From positions 93,400 to 157,399 of the forward strand of contig VGGV01000002.1 of the NCBI GenBank assembly GCA_016868455.1: 64,000 nt of DNA. The letters run 5' to 3'. Positions 16,043 through 23,604 of the stretch are shown here, piece after piece. Made by a program: the position numbers and the translations under genes. The notes below the pieces were generated by a model that ran no database searches, was not told the DNA's origin, and worked only from the letters and a program-made list of their open reading frames with translations. This DNA is from Bacteroidota bacterium (lineage in GTDB: Bacteria > Bacteroidota > Bacteroidia > Chitinophagales > Chitinophagaceae). How positions within the stretch are numbered: the first letter of the stretch is position 1; each line of letters begins with the position of its first letter.

Positions 16043-18643
16043 ATGACCAGCGCAGAAATACGGAAAGCTTTTTTGGATTTTTTCAAATCTAAGGGACATG
16101 AAATTGTGCCTTCGGCCCCCATCGTAATGAAAAATGATCCATCACTTATGTTCACCAATGCGGGCATGAATCAGTTCAAAGATTATTTTCTGGGCAACAA
16201 AATACCGCCTTACAGGCGGGTGGCCGATACACAAAAATGTCTTCGGGTAAGCGGCAAGCACAACGACCTGGAAGAAGTAGGTGTGGACACCCATCACCAT
16301 ACCATGTTTGAAATGCTGGGTAACTGGAGTTTTGGTGATTATTTTAAAAAAGATGCCATTGCCTGGAGCTGGGAACTGCTCACCGAAGTGTACAAGCTGG
16401 ATAAAAACCGCCTGTATGTCACCATTTTTGAAGGGGATAAAAAAGAAGGGTTGCCCAAAGATGAGGAAGCATACCTTGAATGGAAAAAATGGATACCCCA
16501 GGACAGGATCCTGATGGGCGGCAAAAAAGATAATTTCTGGGAGATGGGCGATACCGGCCCCTGCGGTCCCTGCACGGAAATACATTATGATACCCGCCCG
16601 GTAGCCAGCAGTGACGGACATAAGCTGGTGAACAATGATGACACAGGGATGGTAATGGAGATATGGAACAATGTATTCATCCAGTTCAACCGTAAAAAAG
16701 ACGGCACTCTTGAATTACTACCTTCCAAACATGTGGATACGGGAATGGGTTTGGAAAGACTTGCAAGAGTGGTACAGGGGAAAATATCTAACTATGATAC
16801 GGATATTTTTATTGAAATTATTTCATTTATTGAAAAGATAACCAGGAGAAAATATAGTTACGAAGACAGCAAACAGGATGTGGCTTTCAGAGTGATTGCC
16901 GACCATATCCGGGCTATCAGTTTCACCATTGCCGATGGACAACTGCCTTCCAATACAGGGGCAGGTTATGTCATTCGCCGCATTCTTCGCCGGGCGGTAC
17001 GCTACTATTATTCATATTTGGAGTATAAACAACCATTGCTTGCACAACTCGTTCCGGTGCTGGCAAAGCAGTTTGAAAATGTATTTCCTGAACTGCATCA
17101 ACAAGCTGATTTTGTAAGTAAGGTGGTGAAGGAAGAAGAAGAAGCTTTCTTAAGAACATTGGAAAAAGGCTTGAAGAGAGTGGATGACTTGATTGCAAAA
17201 GGAGAAATAACCGGTAAAGACTCTTTTGAGTTATACGATACTTATGGCTTCCCGTTTGACCTTACACAGCTTATAGCATCAGAAAATAATTTGAAGACAG
17301 ATGAAGAAAGGTTTAAAGTTGAAATGCAGCAGCAAAAATCCCGCAGCCGTGCCGCCACCGCTGTTGAAGCCGAAGACTGGATTGTGTTAAAAGAAGGAAC
17401 AAGTGAATTTGTCGGTTATGGTTCTTTGGAAACAAAAGCAACTATTTTAAAATACAGAAAAGTAAAGGCAAAAGGAAAGGAACAATACCAGATTGTACTG
17501 GATAAAACTCCTTTTTACGCTGAAAGCGGCGGGCAGGTTGGGGATAGGGGACAATTGACAATTGGCAATGAGCAATTGACAATTGTTGATACTAGAAAAG
17601 ATAATGATTTGATAGTTCATTTTGCAGAATCAATTCCCGAAGAATTATCTGGTGAAGTAACAGCGACTGTTGATGCATTTAAAAGGGAGATTACTCAACT
17701 GCATCACTCCGCTACGCATTTGCTTCACGCCGCTTTAAGAAAAGTATTGGGTACACATGTAACACAGAAGGGTTCTCTTGTAAATGAAGAACACCTCCGT
17801 TTCGACTTCTCACATTTTACAAAAGTAACCGATAAGGAGATTGCAAAGATTGAAGCGTTGGTAAATGAAAAGATCAGAGAGAACATACCTGTTGTCATCA
17901 AGGAAATGCCGAAGGATGAAGCTATGAAGATGGGAGCCATGGCTTTGTTCGGCGAAAAATATGGAGATGTGGTTCGTGTTGTTATTATTGATCCCAACTA
18001 TTCTTTAGAATTATGCGGAGGTACACATGTTGGCGCCACCGGTGAACTGGGTTTTTTTAAACTCACCAGCGAGTCGGCCATTGCTGCCGGTGTCAGAAGG
18101 GTGGAGGCGGTTTGCGGCAAACAGGCGGAGAATTATATCCATGAAAAGCTTGCCCTTATTGATACGCTGAGGGAAACTTTGAAAAACCCTAAAGACCTGA
18201 TAAAGTCAATTGAAAATCTTCAGCAGGAAAACAGCGAACTCAAGAAACACCTTGAAATAATGGAAGCCCGGCAACTGGTAGGTATCCGTAATGAGCTGCT
18301 TCAGAAAGATGAGATTGTCAACGGGGTGAATTTTGTGGGCGATATAGTGGAGGTCAGCAATGCCGATGCATTGAAACAACTTTGCTTTGATCTGAAAAAT
18401 CATCTCAGGGATCATGTAGCCGTACTCTGTGTAAACCTGGGGGGCAAACCATTTGTTGCCGTCAGTATTTCTGAAACAGTGGCAGCAGCCAAAAACCTGG
18501 ATGCCGGTAAAATCATCAAAGAACATGTGGCGCCACTAATAAATGGCGGGGGCGGTGGTCAGAAAACCCTGGCTACAGCCGGCGGGCAGGAAGCAGGAAA
18601 TCTGAGACAGGTGATTGAGTCAGTGAAGAAATTACTCTATTAG
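16043..18643 (+). CDS. alaS: Alanyl-tRNA synthetase
   Basis: 866 aa, normal length. Seen: class II aminoacylation domain from the start (SAEIRKAFLDFFKSKGHEIVPSAP, NAGMNQFKDYFLG), RIVRR-like RRILRRAVRYYY, the editing domain with HHSATHLLHAALRKVLG and the zinc ligands CGGTHV, and the C-terminal oligomerisation domain ending GGGGQKTLATAGGQE. It charges tRNA-Ala and hydrolyses mischarged Ser/Gly-tRNA. Residues about 503-514 (QLTIGNEQLTI) are encoded by a CAATTGACAATTG repeat at 17551-17585, in a loop just after SGGQVGD. Divergent from the M23 gene. Confidence 0.98.
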   Translation: MTSAEIRKAFLDFFKSKGHEIVPSAPIVMKNDPSLMFTNAGMNQFKDYFLGNKIPPYRRVADTQKCLRVSGKHNDLEEVGVDTHHHTMFEMLGNWSFGDYFKKDAIAWSWELLTEVYKLDKNRLYVTIFEGDKKEGLPKDEEAYLEWKKWIPQDRILMGGKKDNFWEMGDTGPCGPCTEIHYDTRPVASSDGHKLVNNDDTGMVMEIWNNVFIQFNRKKDGTLELLPSKHVDTGMGLERLARVVQGKISNYDTDIFIEIISFIEKITRRKYSYEDSKQDVAFRVIADHIRAISFTIADGQLPSNTGAGYVIRRILRRAVRYYYSYLEYKQPLLAQLVPVLAKQFENVFPELHQQADFVSKVVKEEEEAFLRTLEKGLKRVDDLIAKGEITGKDSFELYDTYGFPFDLTQLIASENNLKTDEERFKVEMQQQKSRSRAATAVEAEDWIVLKEGTSEFVGYGSLETKATILKYRKVKAKGKEQYQIVLDKTPFYAESGGQVGDRGQLTIGNEQLTIVDTRKDNDLIVHFAESIPEELSGEVTATVDAFKREITQLHHSATHLLHAALRKVLGTHVTQKGSLVNEEHLRFDFSHFTKVTDKEIAKIEALVNEKIRENIPVVIKEMPKDEAMKMGAMALFGEKYGDVVRVVIIDPNYSLELCGGTHVGATGELGFFKLTSESAIAAGVRRVEAVCGKQAENYIHEKLALIDTLRETLKNPKDLIKSIENLQQENSELKKHLEIMEARQLVGIRNELLQKDEIVNGVNFVGDIVEVSNADALKQLCFDLKNHLRDHVAVLCVNLGGKPFVAVSISETVAAAKNLDAGKIIKEHVAPLINGGGGGQKTLATAGGQEAGNLRQVIESVKKLLY
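17551..17585. repeat. CAATTGA-type repeat inside alaS
   Basis: ACAATTGACAATTGGCAATG, then a short spacer and CAATTGACAATTG. It is a dense set of CAATTG palindromes kept in frame in the alaS editing-domain entry loop. The pattern looks like intergenic low-complexity repeats and not like the neighbouring codons. Confidence 0.5.
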
Positions 18644-18647
18644 GAAG

Positions 18648-18779
18648 TCATGAACAGGATTCATCCTCGTCTTCATCCTTATTAGGGGCCATTTTACGGG
18701 TTTCCCTCACCACTTTTACCGCCAGGATGGCGACACCGGCCAAAAGGGCCGTACAAACCCCGAAAACTGCATAAGCCAT
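18648..18779 (-). CDS. Putative 43-aa single-helix membrane protein
   Basis: A short frame from ATG 18779 to TGA 18648. It has one hydrophobic helix (YAVFGVCTALLAGVAILAV), then a basic patch (KVVRETRKM) and an acidic tail rich in D and E. The charge order fits N-out/C-in insertion. It lies tail to tail with alaS, 4 bp apart, and fills a gap otherwise without a gene. Composition is protein-like, but no family is recognised and no promoter is clear, so the call rests on the hydropathy pattern alone. Confidence 0.5.
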   Translation of the reverse strand: MAYAVFGVCTALLAGVAILAVKVVRETRKMAPNKDEDEDESCS

Positions 18780-18876
18780 AAGCCTGTTTCTAAACAGAAT
18801 AATGGATCAAAAATCTGCTTTTATATTTACCGGCCAATACCACTTTGTGGTAAGTAAAACTACCCATCGCCTGCTC

Positions 18877-19392
18877 ATGAACGTTATTATCGAAACCAGC
18901 CGGCTCCTGCTCCGCACTTTTACAGAAGAAGATGCAGTGCGTATCTATGAACTTAATCTTGATCCGGATGTAACCCGCTACACAGCCGACCCCGTAAGGG
19001 ATTTAAACCATGCGAAGGAAATACTGGAAAAAACGATTTTACCCCAATATACCTTATATAACCATGGCCGGTGGGCTGTGCATACAAAACCTGAAATGCA
19101 GTTCATCGGCTGGTGCGGCCTTAAAACCAGACCGGAGATGAAAGAGATAGACTTAGGCTATCGTTTGATAAAAACAGCCTGGGGCAGGGGATATGCCACA
19201 GAGGCCGCATTTGCCTGTTTACAGTATGGTTTTCAACGGCTTGCTTTGAAGAGGATTGTCGGCCGTGCCCTGCCGGATAATACAGCTTCGCTGAGGGTGC
19301 TGGAAAAATGCGGCATGACCTATATTGGAGAACAGGTTGTTGAGGGACTTCTCCACAAAACCTATGAAGCCCTTAATCCGCTTATCCGCTGA
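18877..19392 (+). CDS. GNAT family N-acetyltransferase (RimJ/RimL-like)
   Basis: 171 aa from ATG 18877 (MNVIIETSRLLLRTFTEEDA, the usual family opening); the frame is open upstream to 18802 but that part is not conserved-looking. Features: EIDLGYRLIKTAWGRGYATEAA holds the acetyl-CoA pyrophosphate loop (GRGYAT), and LPDNTASLRVLEKCGMTYIG is the family end. RimJ/RimL-like enzymes acetylate ribosomal or other N-termini or small amines. The substrate cannot be told. Stand-alone gene. Confidence 0.88.
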   Translation: MNVIIETSRLLLRTFTEEDAVRIYELNLDPDVTRYTADPVRDLNHAKEILEKTILPQYTLYNHGRWAVHTKPEMQFIGWCGLKTRPEMKEIDLGYRLIKTAWGRGYATEAAFACLQYGFQRLALKRIVGRALPDNTASLRVLEKCGMTYIGEQVVEGLLHKTYEALNPLIR

Positions 19393-19421
19393 TGTTTCCG
19401 CAGGAAAAGTTAACCAGTTTT

Positions 19422-19438
19422 AACATTTCCGAAATGTT
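19422..19438. promoter_or_regulatory. Palindromic operator candidate near -33 of the PDZ gene promoter
   Basis: AACATTTC-C-GAAATGTT, 8-bp perfect arms around one base, ends 21 bp before the TATATTTG box. The location overlaps the expected -33 region, so a dimeric regulator bound here could control the promoter. Confidence 0.4.
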
Positions 19439-19459
19439 TCGTATTTAAAAAATCCTGTT

Positions 19460-19487
19460 TATATTTGACTACGAAACTTAACGTAGT
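19460..19487 (+). promoter_or_regulatory. -7 box TATATTTG with adjoining ACTACG-N8-CGTAGT operator candidate
   Basis: TATATTTG (19460-19467) fits TAnnTTTG and is directly followed by ACTACGAAACTTAACGTAGT (19468-19487), a 6-bp inverted repeat with an 8-bp spacer covering the expected start site. I associate TACG-N8-CGTA sites with BlaI/MecI-type repressors in this group, but no such gene is in view, so the regulator is inferred only. Downstream gene: the two-PDZ protein, with a leader of nearly 200 bases. Confidence 0.45.
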
Positions 19488-19521
19488 TCTGTATTTAAAA
19501 AGTATAGTATGAAATGAGCCT

Positions 19522-19624
19522 TAAAATTTTCGAGGTACCCCGATAGCTATCGGGGCCAACCACCGACCTGCCGGCCTTGCTCCGCTGAAGCTATGCGAAG
19601 GCGAGCAGGCAGGTGAAAATTTTA
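19522..19624. repeat. Composite palindromic element in the leader of the PDZ gene
   Basis: Nested inverted repeats: outer TAAAATTTTC (19522-19531) with GAAAATTTTA (19615-19624); inner ACCTGCC (19566-19572) with GGCAGGT (19608-19614); and a separate perfect 18-bp palindrome CCCCGATAGCTATCGGGG (19538-19555). The last recurs in birA, and the CCTGCC arms recur at 15971 and in eno. It looks like several repeat types assembled in one place and may fold into a large RNA structure 40 bp before the PDZ gene. Confidence 0.6.
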
Positions 19625-19666
19625 TGGCGAATTGCATGTGACCAAAAAACAATAAAAAATATTCAC

Positions 19667-20707
19667 ATGAAAAAGAAACTGTTCAGGAACCTCATCTTCA
19701 TTACCGTATTTGCTTTGCCGGCACCTGTTGCCCTCATGGCCCAGAAGGATGAAAAGGGCGAAAAAGGGGGTAAAGACAAAACAGAAAAGCAGCATATCAT
19801 TATCACCACAAAGGGAGATAAAAAAGAAAAAATTGTTGTTGAAATTAATGGCGACAATGTTACCGTAAACGGAAAGCCTATTGAGGAATACAAGGAAAAG
19901 AACGGGGATATCAGCGTTAATATCAGTAAGCTGAAAGACCTGGAGTCGCTGAGTTATTTTAAAGGTCCGCGGGGCGGTGTGTGGCATTTCAGCCAGGGCG
20001 ACGGTGTGGGTGTCTTTAGCGGCGATGAAAACAGGGCTATGCTGGGTGTAACAACTGAGAAGGCAGAGGAGGGGGCCGAAATACAAAGCATTACCAAGGA
20101 AAGCGCTGCAGAAAAAGCAGGGCTGAAGGAAAAGGATATCATCACCAGGGTTGGAGATACAAAAATCGGGAGCCCCGATGACCTTTCAGCAGCTATAAAG
20201 AAACATAAGCCCGGTGATAAAGTTACCATCACCTATCTCCGCAATAAAAAAGAACTGAAAACCACCGCCGAACTTACCAAATGGGAAGGCGTCGGGGCGT
20301 TTTCATTTACACCCGGCCAGGATTTTAAATTTGATATGGATGATCTGAATAATTTGTACAAGGTTCCCGCTGTACCGGATGTTAAAATACCTCCCGATCA
20401 GTTCAGGTCTTTTACCTGGTCAGGCGGCTCACCCAAACTGGGACTCTCCGTTCAGGATACCGATGATGGTAAAGGGGTAAAAGTGATTGAGGTGGATGAA
20501 GAAAGCAATGCTGCCAAAGCCGGGATAAAGGAAAATGATATTATCACCCATTTGGATGATAAAGCGGTTAACAGTGTGGATGAAATTTCAAGACTGATCC
20601 GGGAGAAAAAAGATAATCTTACGGTTCGTTTCCAGCTTACCCGTAATGGCAAATCGCAGAACATTGAAGTAAAAATGCCAAGAAAACTAAAAACGACCAA
20701 TCTCTGA
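19667..20707 (+). CDS. Secreted protein with two PDZ domains, no protease domain
   Basis: 346 aa from ATG 19667 (MKKKLFRNLIFITVFALPAPVALMAQ signal peptide); an upstream in-frame ATG at 19613 would bury the signal. A Lys/Glu-rich start is followed by PDZ1 (about 125-205: MLGVTTEKAEEGAEI...AAEKAGLKEKDIITRVGD) and PDZ2 (about 255-340: KLGLSVQDTDDGKGVKV...NAAKAGIKENDIITHLDD). No HtrA Ser-protease or S41 catalytic part is present, so it is probably a periplasmic peptide-binding or scaffold protein. Promoter and operator candidates and a palindromic leader lie upstream; a strong terminator follows. Confidence 0.85.
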   Translation: MKKKLFRNLIFITVFALPAPVALMAQKDEKGEKGGKDKTEKQHIIITTKGDKKEKIVVEINGDNVTVNGKPIEEYKEKNGDISVNISKLKDLESLSYFKGPRGGVWHFSQGDGVGVFSGDENRAMLGVTTEKAEEGAEIQSITKESAAEKAGLKEKDIITRVGDTKIGSPDDLSAAIKKHKPGDKVTITYLRNKKELKTTAELTKWEGVGAFSFTPGQDFKFDMDDLNNLYKVPAVPDVKIPPDQFRSFTWSGGSPKLGLSVQDTDDGKGVKVIEVDEESNAAKAGIKENDIITHLDDKAVNSVDEISRLIREKKDNLTVRFQLTRNGKSQNIEVKMPRKLKTTNL

Positions 20708-20730
20708 GTTAATCAGTATATATTTTTAAC

Positions 20731-20762
20731 AATGCCTCCGCCACCGGAGGCATTTGCTTTTG
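20731..20762 (+). terminator. Rho-independent terminator after the PDZ gene
   Basis: AATGCCTCCG and CGGAGGCATT form a 10-bp perfect stem with a 4-base loop, followed by TGCTTTTGT. It starts 24 bp after the stop codon. Confidence 0.75.
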
Positions 20763-20797
20763 TAAACGGCTGCCTTAAATCAGCTAATTTTGTCTGC

Positions 20798-20846
20798 CCT
20801 CCTTCGGTCGCCGAAGGCGAAGCCGAAACTTTAGCGCAGGAGGGTT
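20798..20846. repeat. CCCTCC...GGAGGG palindromic element upstream of gatB
   Basis: CCCTCCTTCG opens and GCGCAGGAGGG closes the element, with CCGAAGGCGAAGCCG inside. The same outer arms bound the two 31-bp repeats at 53923 and 54006. The gatB frame is open through it, which would falsely extend that protein. Confidence 0.55.
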
Positions 20847-20881
20847 TTTCCCAACGTATTACTCAGAGAATCACTTCACAT

Positions 20882-22357
20882 ATGACGGATTACAATGCAT
20901 ACGAAACAGTAGTGGGTCTTGAGGTGCATGCTCAGCTTAAAACAGCAAGCAAGCTCTTTTGCGGCGACAGTACCGTATTTGGGGCTGAACCCAATACAAA
21001 TATCAGCCCCCTTACACTGGCCCATCCGGGCACATTACCCCGGATGAACAGGAAAGCGGTGGAGTATGCTGTAAAAATGGGATTGGCCTGCCACTGCCGG
21101 ATAATAAAGCAGAACTATTTTGCCCGAAAGAATTACTTCTATCCTGATCTTCCCAAAGGATACCAGGTTTCACAACATACAACCCCCATCTGCTCCGGAG
21201 GGTATGTAAAAATAAAAACCGGATCAAATGAAGAAAAAAGAATCCGGCTGAACCGGATCCATCTTGAAGAAGATGCCGGCAAAAGCATACATGATGCTGA
21301 TGAAAACTCTACCTGCGTTGATTACAACCGGGCGGGAACTCCATTAACAGAGATTGTAACCGAGCCGGACATCCGCAGCGGCGATGAAGCCTTTGCGTAT
21401 CTTACTGAAATCAGAAGGCTTGTTCGTTACCTTGATATTTGTGACGGAAACATGGAAGAGGGCAGCCTGAGATATGATGCCAATATCCCTGTTCGTAAAA
21501 AAGGGGAAACAGTGTTGGGAACGAGGGTGGAGGTAAAAAACCTTAACTCCATCCGCCATGTTAAGCGGGCTATAGAAGCAGAAGCGAAACGCCTTATAGA
21601 AATTTTAGATAACGGAGGCGTCATCACACAGGAAACAAGAAGTTTTGATGCCGGTACCGGAACCACCTTTGCCATAAGGGATAAAGAAGATGCAGATGAT
21701 TACCGTTATTTTCCTGAACCGGACCTGACACCCTTTTCACTGGATGATGATTTCATTAATCAAATACAAAAGAACATACCTGCATTACAGGAGGAAAGAA
21801 TAAAAAAATATACCGCAGAGTACAAGCTTTCATTATACGATGCGACAGTAATTGCTGAAGAACGGGCTTTTGCTGATTATTTTGAAAGTATTGTTGCTCA
21901 GCTTTCCCCCCTGTTGGATGGAGTCGGGGGGAGGCCTAAAGCAGCAGCTAACTGGATGCTGGGACCTGTAAAAAACTGGCTGAATAAACTCAATTCTGAA
22001 ATTGATGGGTTTCCGCTGGCTGCATCAGCAATAGCAGGTATCATTTCATTGGTTGAATCCGGAAAGCTCAGTTTTTCAACCGCCAGCTCCCGCCTTTTTC
22101 CGATGTTATTAAATGACCCGGCTGCTGACCCTGAAGAGCTTGCAGAAAAGAATAATCTCCTGCAGGAGTCTGATTTGTCTTCTGTTGGACCTGTAATTGA
22201 CAACGTATTGAAGAAATTTGCCGATAAAGTGGCTGAATATAAAAAAGGGAAAAAAGGCCTGCTCGCATTGTTTGCAGGAGAGGTGATAAAACAGACAAAA
22301 GGCAAGGCCGATCCAAAAATGACCCATGAACTATTAATTGAAAAACTTAAAAAGTAA
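20882..22357 (+). CDS. gatB: Asp-tRNA(Asn)/Glu-tRNA(Gln) amidotransferase subunit B
   Basis: 491 aa from ATG 20882 (MTDYNAYETVVGLEVHAQL, the normal family start). The open frame runs back to 20732 but that part is a repeat plus terminator. Motifs: GLEVHAQLKTASKLFCGD, the kinase-like core FARKNYFYPDLPKGYQ, RIHLEEDAGKS, DYNRAGTPLTEIVTEPD, and the C-terminal YqeY-like tail. GatB phosphorylates and amidates Glu- or Asp-charged tRNA in the GatCAB complex. gatA and gatC are elsewhere. The TlpA-type gene begins 4 bp after the stop. Confidence 0.97.
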   Translation: MTDYNAYETVVGLEVHAQLKTASKLFCGDSTVFGAEPNTNISPLTLAHPGTLPRMNRKAVEYAVKMGLACHCRIIKQNYFARKNYFYPDLPKGYQVSQHTTPICSGGYVKIKTGSNEEKRIRLNRIHLEEDAGKSIHDADENSTCVDYNRAGTPLTEIVTEPDIRSGDEAFAYLTEIRRLVRYLDICDGNMEEGSLRYDANIPVRKKGETVLGTRVEVKNLNSIRHVKRAIEAEAKRLIEILDNGGVITQETRSFDAGTGTTFAIRDKEDADDYRYFPEPDLTPFSLDDDFINQIQKNIPALQEERIKKYTAEYKLSLYDATVIAEERAFADYFESIVAQLSPLLDGVGGRPKAAANWMLGPVKNWLNKLNSEIDGFPLAASAIAGIISLVESGKLSFSTASSRLFPMLLNDPAADPEELAEKNNLLQESDLSSVGPVIDNVLKKFADKVAEYKKGKKGLLALFAGEVIKQTKGKADPKMTHELLIEKLKK

Positions 22358-22361
22358 CATA

Positions 22362-23537
22362 ATGATCAATACGAAGAAAATGGTTTTAATGCTGGCGCCG
22401 GTTTTTTTCCTGGCTTCCTGCAAAGAAAATGCGGATGAAAAAAAACTCGAAGTGGCAGGAACCATCAATAATAACCCTGCAAAAAAAATTTACCTGGAAG
22501 AGATACCCATGACAACCATGGAACGGCTGGTAGTGGATTCAGCTGATCTGGGAAAAGACGGAAAATACAAACTGAAAACATCAACCGGAGAGGCCCGGGT
22601 GTATAATCTTCGCCTTGACCAGAACAATTATCCGCTGGCTGCGGTTATCAATGATGCCGGGAAAATCACGGTGAATGCCGTCTTCAGCAAGGAGAACACT
22701 CAGTTTCCCGAAAGCTATGAAGTAAAGGGATCGGCAGCCAGCCGGGAAATGAAAGAGTATATGACGGCATTCAACGACAAGCTGCAGCTAATTATTGCTG
22801 ATGCAAGGAAGTATGATAGCCTTTCAGGATCAGGAGGGTCAGACAATATCCTGAAAACAATTGAGGATAATGTTTCTAAAACAGCAGATGAGGTGAGAAG
22901 CCTTACCCTGAATGCCCTGAAAAAAAGCGGAAATGCGGCCTTGTCTATGTTTATTTTAGGCTACTATCAAAGTACTTCCAACATGCAGGGTTCGGGGCTG
23001 AAGGGATTAAGTAATGAAGAGGTGATTCAGATAGTAAATGAAGCATCGGCAAAGTTTCCCGAACACCAGGGGCTGATCGCTATTAAATCATCCCTGAGTG
23101 CAACTCCGAAAGGCTGGGTGGGCCAGCCGGCGCCTGAAATTGTATTACCCGATCCCAATGGAAAAGAAGTAAAGTTAAGTTCCTTTCGCGGCAAGTATGT
23201 ATTGGTTGATTTCTGGGCCAGCTGGTGCAGGCCCTGCAGGACCGAAAACCCGAATGTGGTAAAGGTCTGGCAAAAGTTCAGGGATAAAAATTTTACGATT
23301 CTTGGTGTGTCGCTTGACCAACCAGGGCAGAAAGATGAATGGATGAAAGCGGTAATGCAGGACAAACTTACCTGGACTCATGTGAGCGATTTGAAGTTCT
23401 GGAACAGTGTTGTAGTTCCTTTGTACAAAATTGAAGGAATACCTTATAATGTGCTGGTTGATCCCGATGGTAAAATTATTGCCGAATCGCTGCGTGGCAG
23501 CGACTTGGATAAAAAACTAACAGAGGTGCTTCAGTAA
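22362..23537 (+). CDS. TlpA family thiol-disulfide oxidoreductase lipoprotein with DUF4369-like domain
   Basis: 391 aa from ATG 22362, 4 bp after gatB. Lipobox FLASC near residue 20 predicts lipid anchoring. N-terminal domain (about 30-120) resembles DUF4369 (LEVAGTINNNPAKKIYLEEI...), a helical middle follows, and the C-terminal thioredoxin domain (about 250-391) has FWASWCRPCRTENP with a full CxxC and the cis-Pro segment EGIPYNVLVDPDG. It probably reduces or isomerises disulfides in the periplasm. Such lipoproteins are very common in Bacteroidota. A bidirectional terminator follows. Confidence 0.92.
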   Translation: MINTKKMVLMLAPVFFLASCKENADEKKLEVAGTINNNPAKKIYLEEIPMTTMERLVVDSADLGKDGKYKLKTSTGEARVYNLRLDQNNYPLAAVINDAGKITVNAVFSKENTQFPESYEVKGSAASREMKEYMTAFNDKLQLIIADARKYDSLSGSGGSDNILKTIEDNVSKTADEVRSLTLNALKKSGNAALSMFILGYYQSTSNMQGSGLKGLSNEEVIQIVNEASAKFPEHQGLIAIKSSLSATPKGWVGQPAPEIVLPDPNGKEVKLSSFRGKYVLVDFWASWCRPCRTENPNVVKVWQKFRDKNFTILGVSLDQPGQKDEWMKAVMQDKLTWTHVSDLKFWNSVVVPLYKIEGIPYNVLVDPDGKIIAESLRGSDLDKKLTEVLQ

Positions 23538-23550
23538 GAAGACTGGGAAT

Positions 23551-23584
23551 AAAAAAACGTCCCGCAATTGCGGGACGTTTTTTT
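23551..23584. terminator. Bidirectional terminator between the TlpA-type gene and susD
   Basis: AAAAAAACGTCCCGCAATTG pairs with its mirror to form a perfect hairpin (ACGTCCCGCAATTGCGGGACGT core) with A7 before and T7 after, serving both convergent genes. Confidence 0.9.
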
Positions 23585-23604
23585 ATGTGTCATAAACAGT
23601 TGGA

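Noticed and set aside
20732..20881. A 50-residue N-terminal extension of GatB
   Set aside because: It is encoded by the terminator of the previous gene and a palindromic repeat; the normal family start is at 20882.
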